Shown here: positions 19,638 through 32,018 of the stretch, in pieces | Position numbering within the stretch: position 1 is the first letter of the stretch | Layout of the letters: every line of letters starts with the position of its first letter | Assembly (NCBI GenBank): GCA_025093555.1 | Contig: JAIWNF010000009.1 | Span: 771,501 to 835,500, forward strand | DNA: 64,000 nucleotides | Reading direction: 5' to 3' | Origin: Circinella umbellata | Taxonomy: Eukaryota > Mucoromycota > Mucoromycetes > Mucorales > Lichtheimiaceae | The notes under the pieces: model-generated | The model's input: only the letters and a program-made list of their open reading frames with translations | Told to the model about the DNA's origin: nothing | Database searches by the model: none | Program-made: the position numbers and the translations under genes

Positions 19638-20800
19638 ATGGTGAAAGCTTCGGGTATATTAGTTTTGATTGCAACGTACGTTTTTTTTTTCTCTTTTTTT
19701 ACTTTTATGAAATTGTAATATAATGTTACTGACATTAGTATATATACAGATGCTTAGTGGCGTTCGCTGAATCTGCCACTGTAACGGGATCGATCGGTAT
19801 CAACGGTATTTTACCTGGTAACTTCCGTTAGAAAACGCTTTTTTTTATGTTTGTTTGTTATTAAACAAATAAAACGGTTTAAAAAAACTGACCAATTCTT
19901 TTTATATAATTGGAAATCGCGAAAAAAAAAAACAAATAACTAGACGTTAAATTACTACGACCCACAACACGAGTTTCTCTCAATGGAGATGCTTACACTG
20001 CACTTGTAAAAGAAAATGGCCAGTTTGAAATGTAAGGAGGAAAATATGATTCAAAGCGAAATGACTAGGGACATTATTGTAGTTGTATTTGGTATCTGTT
20101 ATTAAATATACATTTATATGTGTTATATAGAACTGGTGTAGATACTGGATCTTATATACTCGAAGTACAAGCAATTGATTACGTGTTTCCAAAGGTAACT
20201 TAAAAGTAGGATATATGGTAAATGATTGTTATAGCAACTAACTGGTTTCTATAGTTACGTTTAGATATTGATAAGGAACAAGGTATCACTCGCGCATCTT
20301 ATACTAGTTATGGTGCCAGTTTTGAGTCGAGAGGATATACAGTTGAACAACCATTGGAATTGAGAGCAAAGGGACCTGCTAAATATTTTGTCGTAAGTAT
20401 TTCTCTTATCGTATGAAAAAACAAAATGACGAATACGTGTTTGCTGATTATGATATATGTGTGCTTTTGAATATATAGGAACGAAAAGGATTCAATGTAC
20501 TCGCAATGTTCAAAAATCCAATGTTTTTGATGATTGGATTTAGTGCTTTGATGATGTTTGCACTTCCAAAATTGATGGCAAATATGGGTATGTTAATGTT
20601 ATAATGTATAGGATTAAACTGTTATTACTTGACAAAAACGACATTAAATCTGATAACCTCTTTTTTTTTTAGACCCAGAGGCATTAAAGGAAATGAGCCA
20701 GTCCCAAGCAGATGCACAAAAGATGGTGTCAGATATGCCAAGTCTTTCTGATATGTTTAACAATGCACGAAACCAACAACAACAACAACGACGACGATAG
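19638..20800 (+). CDS. EMC7: ER membrane protein complex subunit 7
   Basis: Seven exons (19638-19675, 19750-19817, 19944-20031, 20131-20194, 20255-20392, 20479-20587, 20673-20800) give 210 residues. A cleavable signal peptide (VKASGILVLIATCLVAFAES) is followed by the lumenal beta-sandwich typical of EMC7: GSIGINGILP, RVSLNGD, TGSYILEVQAIDYVFPKLRLDI. One membrane segment (FLMIGFSALMMFALPKLMA) and a short cytosolic tail ending in Gln and Arg runs complete it. The EMC inserts tail-anchored and multipass proteins into the ER membrane. Length and domain order match the family. It starts about 320 bases after the MFS gene on the same strand, with its own promoter space. Confidence 0.9.
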
Positions 20801-21074
20801 AAAATATAAATTCTCTCTTCTTTTTTTTATATATTTTATAATCATTTGATTTTAATATTAGATAAAGGATTTAGTGATCCATTTTTTTTTTATTACCCTT
20901 TCACTTCAAAAATTTCAATTATCGACCCCCGGCCGAGTTTCCCCACATTTTTTTTAATACATATACAGAATTATTGTGGCCTGATATAATATATAAGATA
21001 TTAGTTCCGCAGAAAAAAAAAATATTTAATTCGTTCATCCCGACGAGAAAGAAGGCTGACTAACTCTTATTCCG

Positions 21075-22703
21075 ATGACCATACCTTTTCTTGTACGTTC
21101 ACTAGCTCGACGTAATATTGTAGCTTCCACAACAACACGCCTTTCTTCTTCTTCTTTGAAATGTGCATCGAGTTGGATTTCAAGATACTCTTATACAACT
21201 GCTACTACTGCTGAGCAACAAGGAAAGGTTAATGTTGGTCAAAATAATAACAAAGTTCTTTCAACTGAAACTGACAAGGACGCACTCCATGTGAAATGGA
21301 ACAAGAACGATTCTGCTACGAAAAGTAGTGCCTACAGCTATCTCTGGCTTCGTGATAATTGTCAATGCAATCAATGTGTACATCCTGATAATCGACAAAA
21401 GCTTCATTCGTCTGCCGACATACCTCTCGACATTGCTCCTCAATCAATTACCTTGAATGGGGATACAGCTGAAATAGTTTGGAACAAGCCTTTACGTCAC
21501 CAACAAGGGAAAACGACGGAACAGCACGTGAGTCAATATCCAGTCGAATTCCTTGAACGCTATGCGTCGCATGAATCTAGCGAAGCGTTCCGTTTCAACC
21601 ATATTCGTCCTCAAACCTGGGACAGGGACCAGTATAAATTGAAATGGGTTAACTATGAAGATTATATGAATACGGATCAAGGTTTACACGAAGTCGTTCA
21701 GAGATTATACAACTATGGTCTGGTATTTATTGACAATGTTCCGGTCAACGATGAAAGTGTTACTACGGTAGCAGAACGTATTGGCCCTGTCCAAGAAACC
21801 TTTTATGGTCGTGATTTCGATGTCAAGAATATTGCAAAGTCTCGCAATATTGCTTATACAAGTTTGTATCTTGGATTCCATATGGATTTAATGTAAGGAA
21901 GCAGTTATATTTACATGACTTCACATGCCAAATATTGAGAGATTGTGGCGTGGGATCAATTGATTTGGAATTTACTCAAGACTTTTGGATCGGGAACAAT
22001 AATAATAGTAATACTAATAATGATATATAATCAAAATTAGGTATTTGGATTGCCCACCTGGAATTCAATTGTTACACAGCTTAAAGAATAACGTCACCGG
22101 TGGCGCCAGTATCTTTGTTGATTCTTATCAGGCTGTCAAATTATTAAAAGAACAATACCCTGAAGATTATGATATGTTGTGTAAAACTCCTGCTACTTTT
22201 CATTATATCAATGATGGCCATCATATGTATTATCGTCGACCCACTATTGTAACTGGTGAAGATCAAAGTGGTCCTGCATGGGACATGCATGTCAATTATG
22301 CTCCACAATTCCAAGGTCCTATGGATCACTTGTCACCTTCGGAAGCTACCCGATACTATCGTGCATTCCAACGATTTGCTGATCTCATCGAGGATGACCA
22401 TCTTCGATATCAACTCACTCTTCAACCTGGTCAATTAGGTAAATATATATATATATATATATATACAATCATCAAAAAATATAGAATGCATGTGTACTCA
22501 CATATTTACATTTTGATTTATTATTATTTTTTAAAAAAAAAATTATAGTCATGTTTGCTAATCGACGTGTATTACATGGACGTACTGCCTTTGATGCCAC
22601 GAGCGGGGATCGTCATCTCAAGGGTACATACATTGGACTGGATTCTCTCAAGGACAAGTTACGTGTATTAGGTCAACAATATGGTTTTGACCCCACTGTA
22701 TAA
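21075..22703 (+). CDS. Gamma-butyrobetaine / trimethyllysine dioxygenase family
   Basis: Three exons (21075-21892, 22041-22438, 22549-22703), 456 residues. The N-terminus is Ser/Thr/Arg-rich and looks like a mitochondrial presequence. An N-terminal zinc-binding module has WLRDNCQCNQCVHP. The 2-oxoglutarate/Fe(II) core shows the HxD iron ligands in GFHMDLM, the distal histidine in RRVLHGR and the 2OG-binding Arg region in DRHLKGTY; CPPGIQLLHSL is a family signature. The family catalyses the first or last hydroxylation of carnitine biosynthesis. I favour gamma-butyrobetaine dioxygenase, but the trimethyllysine enzyme is close enough that a tree is needed. The third intron boundary is preceded by a TA microsatellite. 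Confidence 0.85.
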
Positions 22704-24429
22704 AAAAAGAAACTATTATGTTATACTATATTTTCAATCCATATATATTTATATATCGGCATGTTCCCTCCTCTATTTGATCTCATTAGAATGAAATTTT
22801 ATTACTGTTATTATTATTATTATATTGTAGTCTAATTAGCTTTAGATTATTCTCTTTTTTTGTTTTATCATATTGAATTGCACAAACCCTTCTAATATGT
22901 GGTCATTTTTTTTTTTGGATTTCATTACCACTATTACCCCCACATATTACATTACATAGACCAGATGTGATGAATTATTCTTTTTGTGGATAAATGATGT
23001 CCAAAAAGAGGGCTATTGTTCAACAACCGTGCATTCTTTTTTTAACTCTATAAAGATAGGTCTATACCTAGGCTCTATCTAATAAGAGAAGAAGTGAGTA
23101 AACTTAATTTTAATATTGCCATCAAGTGTCTATTGTTAGTACAGTTGTGATATCATTTTGGTTCGCGTAGACCGCTAGAGGAGCTCCAAAAAAAAAGCTG
23201 CTATCATTAACGGGGTTACAAGTATGAGTGCACAAGTTTAAGCAGAAGAATTTTTATATTAACCCGCTACAGGTATTACTTTGGCTCTTCTTAATACACA
23301 TCAAGTTAAATACATTTAACCTTTCACTTTCTTCTTTTAACTATTGATAAACATTAGTTGTCTGGTCGAAATATAGAAAAGAAAACTTTTTTATTGTCTC
23401 TAGTAGTATCAACATGGTCATGAAGGAATAATGTTGTCAAATTATAAGAAGGGTGATCAACAAAACATTCTTTGCTTGTCGAGTGACACGAAATTTTTTT
23501 ATTCTGGAAGCTTGTATTTCTTATTACACAAAAGAACACAGGTCTCATAGATTCAATATGTATTTCGGGAAACTTCTTAAAATCCAAGGGCAAGATTATT
23601 CCTTCGACCAACAACACTGTTGTACGTAATGATAAAAATATGTTTTCAAAAATCCGGTACTTTACAAATTAAGTAGTAGGAGTTATTAATAGTCATGGTA
23701 GTGGTATGCATTCTACTTGAATAAAATTTGTGATTATATCTAATACGTAAGAATAGCAATTATCCTATTTTCCGTTGTATATAATTAATCTCCCAATATA
23801 ATTTTTTAAATATATTTTTACATGTGGCATATAAGCAACAAACGATATACTTCACATAATTATTAGGTAATCACTTGCTCTTTGTTTGTAGGTCATATCT
23901 TATCAAAAGAAAATGTTAAATTAGAGTTCACTATTATAAGGATAGCAAAGTGATCATTCTATGTTACCTAACAATGCTTAAAACTTGACACTTTTGTCAT
24001 TGAGTAGGGCTGACACTTTTTTTTTTCTCATCACATGCATGTCAAGGGCCCTTGTGTAACGAAACGACGCGAGTTTCGTGGTCACAACGTGCTATTCCTT
24101 TTTTTTCTACAAGATATATAAGAAAAAGAGTTTTTTTTTTATATTTGCAACGTAACTAAACAAATACCTTTAATATCTGATATTACTGATAATAAATGAT
24201 AGTAAACTGTGATATTAAAAGCACTGAGAAATCAAAAAAGAGAAACAATTATTTGCTCTAATGACCCAGTATTGGGATGTTGGTTTATAGTTTATCATGC
24301 ATCTAATTGACCAAATATGTAATTTTTCATCGGAGCACCTTTGCCGATGAACTAAAGTTCTTCATCCCCAACATGATCAGTTGACAGATTTTTTTTTGTC
24401 TCTTTTTTCTAAACTGTTGTAAAAAAAAA
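22704..24429. other. 1.7-kb intergenic region, no supported gene
   Basis: AT-rich with several homopolymer T tracts. A perfect 7-bp hairpin, ACGAAAC / GTTTCGT with a 7-base loop, lies at 24059-24079, about 350 bases before the bestrophin gene. An 87-codon minus-strand ORF at 23354-23617 has no recognisable motif and no splice partners that I can see. Confidence 0.4.
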
Positions 24430-26115
24430 ATGACTATAATGGATCACGATCCACCTCCACGTTACTATCGTGAACGATGGATTCGTCAACTTCAGCATTA
24501 TCCTGATGTTCTTAGGTATAATATTTATCTTTGTATATTTTTATATGATTTATTTTAATTTTATTGTTTTTGTCGACAATGACGTGTCATGTTCGTTTTG
24601 AATCTTTTCAAAAAAAAATACTAATGTTGTAATTTTATTTCATTCCATCTTTTTAATTACAATAGGTGGAAAGGATCGGTAAAGAAAAAAAAACAGAATT
24701 TTTGTTTTTCTTTTGTACGTATGTATTTTTATATTAAAAATAAATAATAAAATTTTAGGTATGGCCACGTATTCTTCCATTAATTACATTGACTGGATTC
24801 TATGCCTATGCTATAGCATACGCTTATCTCAAATTAAATTATACCGTGATTGCTTTAAACAATTCTGTTGGTAAAGTATATAATTCTTGTCATTGGGAAC
24901 AACAACTTCTTTTTTCCCTACTTTAATATCTCTACTCCCTAGTCTTTCTGCATTATTGTTTACAAATTCTTCTTTTATATATATATATAATAATAATAAT
25001 TAGTACCTGCCTTATCTGTCGTTTTGGGTCTACTATTAACATTTCGTGCCAACACATCTTATAATCGCTATTATGAAGGAAGACAACTTTTTGAAGGGAT
25101 TTTAAGTAGATCACGTAATTTAGCTCGTCTTATCTGGACATCCATTCCAGAACGTACTCAAAATGATCATTTGGAAAAAATGCGTTGTATGAAACTTTTA
25201 CTTGCTTTTGCAGTTGCAACAAAACATCAGATCCGTAATGAATTAGGTTGTGACTATTATGATCTTGATAGTTTACTTCCACCTAATTGGATACCTGCAG
25301 CAGCAGATGATTTGATTCAAAATGAACCTTTGTCACCTAGTAGTTATGGTGAAGAACAACGTCAACAACAGCAACAAGAACAACAATTACCTAGTTTAGG
25401 TGAAGCAGCAGAAGCAATACAAGAAATTCGAAAAAAGGCAGAAGCCGTATTTTCATCTGATGAGGATTTACCTGATATTAAAGACGCATCTATCGGTGAT
25501 ATGTCATTACCATTAGAAATTTTATTTCGTATGGGATTATATGTTCAACAGGCTAAGAGTGTTGGTAAGATTGATGGTATTTTTTCAAGTAGTATTATTA
25601 ATCATTTAAATGAAATGAATGATTATTTGGCTGCTTTGGAACGAATCGCAAATACTCCAATTCCTGTGTCATATCGTATTCATTTGTAAGTTGTTGTTGT
25701 TGTTGTTGTTGTTGCTTGTTATTGTGTAACAAGTAAAGCTGCTTTATTTATTTATATGTGGTTTTTTTTATAATTTTTTTTTTTCTGTTAGAAAACAATC
25801 TTTAGCATTATTTTTGGCAACTATTCCATTTACATTAGTCGCCCAATTACGTTGGTGGATGGTACCTACTGTTACCCTTGCAGGTTTTACTCTATATGGT
25901 ATTGATGCTATTGGTGCTGAAATTGGTAAGTTAAAAGAAAGAAAGAAAAACACTTGATCAAATGAAACTAATAACTTTCTTTCTTATAAATAGAAAATCC
26001 TTTTGGTTATAATCCAAATGATTTACCATTAAATCAATTTTGTGATGGACTTCGAAAAGAAATTGAATTTATTGTTTACCATTTACCGTGTGAAACAGAA
26101 GAAACACTTAAATAA
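24430..26115 (+). CDS. Bestrophin-like (UPF0187) anion channel
   Basis: Six exons (24430-24515, 24666-24678, 24759-24870, 25004-25685, 25792-25925, 25994-26115) give 382 residues. Family signatures: RVWPRIL at the first membrane segment, PALSVVLGLLLTFRANTSYNRYYEGR (membrane segment followed by the Asn/Arg-rich motif), IPFTLVAQLRWWMVPTV, and the C-terminal ENPFGYNPNDLPLNQFC box, which resembles the Ca-clasp end of bestrophins. The insert with QQQQQEQQ (about residues 200-210) is fungus-specific low complexity. Likely a chloride or other anion channel of an internal or plasma membrane. Exon 2 is a 13-base micro-exon, required to keep the frame. Confidence 0.85.
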
Positions 26116-27669
26116 ACTTTGATTGAAAAAGTAAATTATGATGTCAGAGGACTCACTGTTGTTGACGCTTAGGAATATAAAATTTAACATAATAATTCCG
26201 TATATTCAATTCCAAGAATGGTTATATAAAAAAAAAGATTCTTGATATACAGAATTTGATATTTCTTCCAGACTCGCTTAAAAGGTACCATCGTTGAATA
26301 ACTCTATTTGAGAGGGTGTAGTATCAACATATTTTTGGAACTTGTTGTTTTACTTTCCATAAATCTTCTACCAATAATTAAAACGCATCAGATAATGTCA
26401 ATCAAAGTTATTTTTTTTTTCAACTGGGTCTCCTCTTTTATTTATAAAAATGTTGGGTTATAATCACCCTTTTCATCCCCATCAAATCAAAATAGTAGTT
26501 TATTATCTCTAAGGTTAAATATTTAAGCTTCTTCTTTTTATCATTCTTTTCTTCTTTCTTTGTTTGATTAACAATGGTGTGGGATCCTTATAATAATGTG
26601 TATCTATACTTATAACCAATAGTCTATAATGGGGCGGAGTCTGTCTGTATGTGTACGTGGATATATGATTCCGAACTTATTGCAAAGAGAACAAGAGTGT
26701 GTGTATAAAGTTATGTGTGTGTGTGTGTGTACGTGTGTGTGTACTTGTGTACAGTGTTCGTGTGTAAGGTAACCCTTTTGTCCACTTGGACAATTTTGGT
26801 CAAGATTGATTTTTCAACCCAGGTTAAGAAAAATATTTTTTGATTGATTGGTAGATTTTTTTTAAGTTACTTGTTATTTTCTATTGGATAAATGGCTTAT
26901 AATTTTTTTTTTCTCGTGTGAGACATATAATGTTCTTTTTTGATTTATTTTTTAGTTATTGGATAAAAAAAAAGATACCTATGAAACCCCAGGAACCAAA
27001 TTGTTTAGTATTGTTTAGTTTTTGTGTTTTTAGTTTGCATGGATGGTTTGTTGTTGAGCGGGGAATCCGCAAAGCTCTTTTTGTGTGTACGAAGGGGATC
27101 GATTTGCAACATAAGATTTGAGACAAACCGAATAGAGTTTTGAGCTGGTTATAAAAAAAACTATTGGTGCGTTCGGACGGGGTGCTCTCCGCCCGATTCC
27201 GATGGGCTTGTAAAAAAAAAGTTGTTAGGTGTGTTATGTGTCCCCACCACGCTTTCCAATCCGCACCACTGATTGTACACACACACACACGCACACACAC
27301 ACGCACACACATAAACGTACACACTCACTCACTTCTAAAAGTCTTTTTTTTTTTTTTTTTTTCCTACGTTTCTTTTCCTTTTTACTTTTTTTTTCTCATA
27401 TATTTTATTTCTTTTTTGCTTTTTTTTTTTATTATTATATCCCTTTTTTTTTTCTTTAAGTTAATAAAAACAAACAAGCGATCAGTCAATCAATCGACTT
27501 TACATAAACAATAACAACAAGCAAGCAGCAATAATATTCTCTCCTCTTTACCCCTTTTTTTTTTATAAAACCATTTTAACTTTCTTTTTTATATAATATA
27601 CATGTAAGGATTCTTTGTTTTTCTTTTCTTTTTTCTATTTAATCTCTCTCTACTCTCTCTTTCTACTCT

Positions 27670-27713
<44 letters not shown>

Positions 27714-27876
27714 CACACACACTCGCTCTCTTCTTTTTAATTATTATATGTCAATATTCCTTTTTCACTTTTTTTTTTAGTATTATTATCATTGTTTTTT
27801 CTTGTTTTTTTTTTTTTAACTCTTGATTTATATCATTGTGATTTTCTATCAAATTATTAATAATTATAGGGCGAGC
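26116..27876. other. 1.76-kb microsatellite-rich upstream region of the zinc-cluster gene
   Basis: Contains a (TG)n tract at about 26715-26765, a (CA)n tract at about 27278-27315, poly-T runs and a (CT)n tract at about 27675-27712. An AATTATAG acceptor lies 7 bases before the ATG at 27877, so the 5' UTR is probably spliced. ORFs here are translations of the simple repeats. Confidence 0.6.
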
Positions 27877-29176
27877 ATGCCACCAAGTCCACCCAATCGA
27901 AATGTTTTAGTAGAGCGATGCTCATCTTTACGTGGATGTGAACCATGCAAACGTAGAAAACGAGTTTGCAACGGTCAACGACCGTGTGGTAACTGCCAAG
28001 AGACAAACCAAGAATGCGTTTACAGTGTCGTGTCGGACTACTCACGGAGCGTTTTCACGACGAATAGCGCGCGGCGTCTAAGTTCGGGCTCAGCCTGTGA
28101 GACCTGTCGCCGACGCAAGACAAAATGTGATGGTGGTAATCCTTGTGCATACTGTGTCAATGCAGGTTTTGAATGTAATAATAATTCAGAACGTCGTAAA
28201 CGTGCTCAAGCTCATGCTCAAGCGCAACAACAAGCAGCCGCTGCTGCCGCTGCTGCTGCTGCTGCTGCAACATCAGGATCTCAGTCAACAACATCATCAT
28301 CTATATCATTATCTGGAGGAGGAAATAATAATAATGCTGACGATCATCAAGCGATGGATCGTATTGAAGATCGACTTCGACGTATTGAAAAGTTAATGAC
28401 AGCATTTACACCAAGTAGTCCATTAAGTAGATCTTCATTCACTGCTTCATCATCCAATAGTTTTGAACAACAAACTGTAGGTACTATCGCATCACGTAAA
28501 TTATCATCACCACATCCACCACCACCTTCATCATCCTCTTCTCATACAACAACAGTTAGGCAACATCGACATTCTGTACAAGGTATTAGTGTTGCAAAGG
28601 AACAAGCAGCTTTACGATCTATTCTTAAAGGTACAACTAAATCTTTTGTTTGTTATTTATCGGAAATTTCTTTTTACTAATGGGGTTTTTATTATTATTA
28701 ATTCAGGTACACCACCAGTATCCATGACAACAACATCAACAACCACTTCATCACCACCTTCATCTCCTCCATTATCACCTAGTAATAAAACATCTATTAC
28801 TTCATCTATGCTTAATCTATCGCTGTCACCTTCTTCTTCTACTTCATCAAATCAATCTTCTAATCACAACGAAGGATGTTTATCTCCAGGCGGAGAATGG
28901 AAACAATCAACGCCGATCCCAAGTTTAATGGGTAACTATCTATTTATTTTTTATAATACTTTGTGATCTGATTACACCATACCTCCCTTCGTTTTTCCCT
29001 TTATACTTCTTTTTTCGATCTCTAATGAATTATTTTTTTCACAATATTTAGATCAACTTTCTAGACGAACGTTTGTCCCAACAGCTATGGATTATATGCA
29101 ATTTCCTATTTATCCAATTTCTTCAACTCCACCACCAAAATCAATGATTTCTGATCATCAAGAACAAAAGAAATAA
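27877..29176 (+). CDS. Zinc-cluster protein with two tandem Zn2Cys6 domains
   Basis: Three exons (27877-28630, 28707-28931, 29052-29176), 367 residues. Two complete Zn2Cys6 clusters lie back to back: Cys 21, 24, 31, 37, 40, 47 and Cys 74, 77, 84, 90, 93, 100, each with the basic KRRKR or RRRKTK run. A basic stretch, a Gln/Ala run (AQQQAAAA...) and a short putative coiled coil (MDRIEDRLRRIEKLM) follow. The rest is Ser/Pro/Thr-rich and disordered. There is no fungal_trans middle homology region, so this is not a typical full-length regulator. Presumably a nuclear sequence-specific DNA-binding protein. The start is chosen as the first ATG, immediately after a probable 5' UTR intron. Confidence 0.85.
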
Positions 29177-29622
29177 TCATATATATAACCCTTGATCCCT
29201 TCTTTTTTTATTATTATTATTATTATAATTATTATTGTTATTATTATGTCCATAATGTATCTCTCTCTCGCTCCCTCCCTCTCTCACAAACACACACACA
29301 CACTCCCTTTGTAAATTGTTCTTTTATCTCTACTTTTCTTTTTCTTTTTTTCCCTCCCTCTCCCTCTCCTTCTACCCTCTTTCTCTCTATTTTTTTTTTT
29401 TGTATATCTCTCGAATCATCTTTACAAAATATTCTAATAAAAAAAGAAAATATTCACACACACAAGTTTCGGAACTGTCCATCCGGTCCTGATTCTAAGT
29501 GACTGCGCGTCGTGTACATCTTCTGAGTCACAATATTTTTTGACATATTTCAAATGATGGGGGGCGTAGTTCCTATTCGGTTTTTTTTTTTTTATCTTAC
29601 AACCCTATAAAAAAAAAAAAAG
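29177..29622. other. Intergenic region between zinc-cluster and SerRS genes
   Basis: Pyrimidine-rich 3' UTR of the upstream gene with CT and CA microsatellites to about 29470. A more GC-rich stretch at 29465-29520 is followed by poly-T just before the SerRS start and may be its promoter. Confidence 0.4.
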
Positions 29623-31143
29623 ATGCTTGACATTAACCTTTTACTTGTCGACCGTGGGGGTAACCCAGAAGTTGTTAAAGAATCTCAACGAAGACGTGGT
29701 GGTTCAGTTGAAATTGTCGATGAAATTATTGAATTATATAAAGATTGGGTTAAGAGTAAGCGAAAAATATTTCATTTTATATACATCTCAAATATTTCTT
29801 TCATTTTTGATCAAGGAAAATGATGCGATAGAATAACAATAATATAAAATAGTTTATTTGTTTTCAGTGATTCTCATCATGTTTATTATTTTTAATTTAA
29901 AAATTTAGCTCAATTCCTTAGCGATCAAAAGAATAAGGAAATTAATGCTGTACAAAAGGAAATTGGCAAGAAATTCAAAGCCAAGGAAGATGCCAGTGAA
30001 TTATTGAAACAAAAAGAAGAGTTACAAAAGGCCAAGGAAAAACTTATTACTGAAGCAAAGGAAGGAGAAGCTTCGTGGAAGGCCAAATTAGGAACTTTGG
30101 GTAATATTGTACATACTTCTGTACCTACTTCTATGGATGAAGATAACAACGAAGTGATTCGTACCTACAACCACAATGATGTCGAACCCGTAAAACGTAC
30201 CGATATTCTTTCTCATCATGAAGTATTGCAACGTTTGGATGGTTATGATCAAGAACGTGGTGCCAATGTTGCTGGTCATCGTGGTTATTTCTTGACAGGT
30301 GTGGGTGTGGATTTGAATTTAGCTATGATCAACTATGGTCTTTCTTTCTTGGCTCGACGCGATTATAAAAAATTGATGACTCCTTTCTTTATGAAAAAGG
30401 ATGTCATGGCCAGAACAGCTCAATTGAGTCAATTTGATGAAGAATTATACAAGGTATCGGGTGACGGTGAAGACAAGTATTTGATTGCTACTTCTGAACA
30501 ACCTATTTCTGCTTTCCATGCTAATGAATGGTTTGAAAAGCCTGCTGAACAATTACCTTTGAAATATGCTGGTTATTCTACTTGTTTCCGTAAAGAAGCT
30601 GGTGCTCACGGTAAAGATACTTGGGGTATTTTCCGTGTCCATCAATTTGAAAAGATTGAGCAATTTGTATTGACTGATCCTGAAAAGTCTTGGGAAATGT
30701 TTGATGATATGATTGGTCATTCTGAAGACTTTTTCAAGAGTCTTGGATTATCTTATCGTGTGGTTGCTATTGTTTCTGGTGCATTGAATAATGCTGCAGC
30801 CAAGAAATATGATTTGGAAGCTTGGTTCCCATATCAAGGTGAATACAAAGAATTGGTTTCATGTTCTAATTGTACTGATTATCAATCACGTCGTCTTGAA
30901 ATTCGTTGTGGTGTCAAGAAGATGTCTGATCGTGAAAAGAAGTATGTCCATTGTTTAAATTCCACTTTATGTGCTACCGAACGTGCCATTTGTGGTCTTC
31001 TTGAAACTTGGCAACGTGAAGATGGTTTAGAAGTACCTCCACCTTTGGTCCCTTACATGGATGGTCGTACTTTTATTCCATATGCTAAGGAACTTAATAC
31101 CAGTGTAAAGAAAGATGCCAAGAAGGATGGCAAGAAGAAATAA
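29623..31143 (+). CDS. SES1: Seryl-tRNA synthetase, cytosolic
   Basis: Two exons (29623-29755 and 29909-31143), 455 residues. Starts with the conserved MLDINLL. An N-terminal long antiparallel coiled coil (about residues 45-110) binds the tRNA-Ser variable arm. Class II motifs are present: the motif 2 loop around CFRKEAGAHGKDTWGIFRVHQFEK, with TSEQP upstream, and motif 3 in LNSTLCATERAICGLLE. Serine-binding residues are in the expected context. A Lys-rich C-terminal tail (KKDAKKDGKKK) is typical of eukaryotic cytosolic SerRS. It charges tRNA-Ser (and tRNA-Sec in other organisms) with serine. Length and sequence are normal. Confidence 0.96.
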
Positions 31144-31253
31144 ATTTGAAGAAAAAAAAAAGACCTTTTATATATAATATAATTTGTGTAAAATTATCCA
31201 TCATTCAACATTAAAATGAAAAACAGTGTTTATTAATGTAAAATCATTATTAT

Positions 31254-31780
31254 TTATTTATCAATAATCGTTAACATCATATGTAATTGATTGTGAACTC
31301 GAGAAAGTTCCTATATAATTATTAGTTGGTTATGTTTCTATTGTTTTGGAAAGAAAAAGAACAAAGGAAAAGACTTACATCAGCAACTTCACCTTGACCA
31401 TTATGTTCATAACTATAGAAAAACATTGATACATTTCTTTAGTGTTTTTTTCTAAAAGAAGAAAAAAAGTAATCTTTTTTTATGTAGAGATAATTACGGA
31501 TCATCTTGCCAATTAGTACTTGTTGGTGAACGATCATCAATGATGCCTTCTTTATATTCACGGTCAATACCTCTAAGTTTTTCTTGAAGTTTTCTTACAT
31601 CGTCTTCTGTAAATTTACTTTGAGCAACTTGGTCACTTTCTTTGGCAATAGCCATAATCTGTTGATGGATTTGTTCTTTTTTTTTTATCCTTTATTATTC
31701 ATATTGTACTAAATTCTTTACGTATTCAACCTATATATAATGAAATAGGAATTATATATATTACCAAGATCTCTACGCAT
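31254..31780 (-). CDS. Unknown 94-residue protein, four exons
   Basis: Four small exons join in phase on the minus strand: 31780-31765, 31675-31498, 31412-31379 and 31310-31254. They give 94 residues beginning MRRDLEQIHQQIM and ending QLHMMLTIIDK. All introns are GT-AG and the total is a whole number of codons, so I believe it is real even though no single exon is long. The product is charged and mostly alpha-helical: a central amphipathic helix (DDVRKLQEKLRGIDREYK), a PTSTNWQDDP linker and a C-terminal helix. No domain recognised. The gene ends about 110 bases from the SerRS stop, so the two are convergent. Confidence 0.65.
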
Positions 31781-32018
31781 TTTAGGTTTATGTATCCAAG
31801 TTATATATTAAAAAAAAAGAAAAAAAAAGCCCTTGTAAAAAAAAGTAAATAATAATAATAATAATGATGATGATAAAAGAATGAGGGGTTTATTTTATAT
31901 TAATAATCATTTATTATTTATTTTTTATACAAGGGTATTATATATATGTAATGTGTTATGTAATCTAATGTGCGTGTATATGTGTATATGTGTGTAGATA
32001 TATATGTTCTGCATAATT

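Noticed and set aside
23118..23185. tRNA-like sequence (TTAGTACAGTTGTG resembling an A box, followed by GGTTCGCG)
   Set aside because: No proper B box, no acceptor-stem pairing and no plausible anticodon arm; at best a degenerate tRNA-derived relic.
27164..27514. ORFs of 76-122 codons around 27.0-27.5 kb on both strands
   Set aside because: They translate CA and poly-T microsatellites upstream of the zinc-cluster gene.
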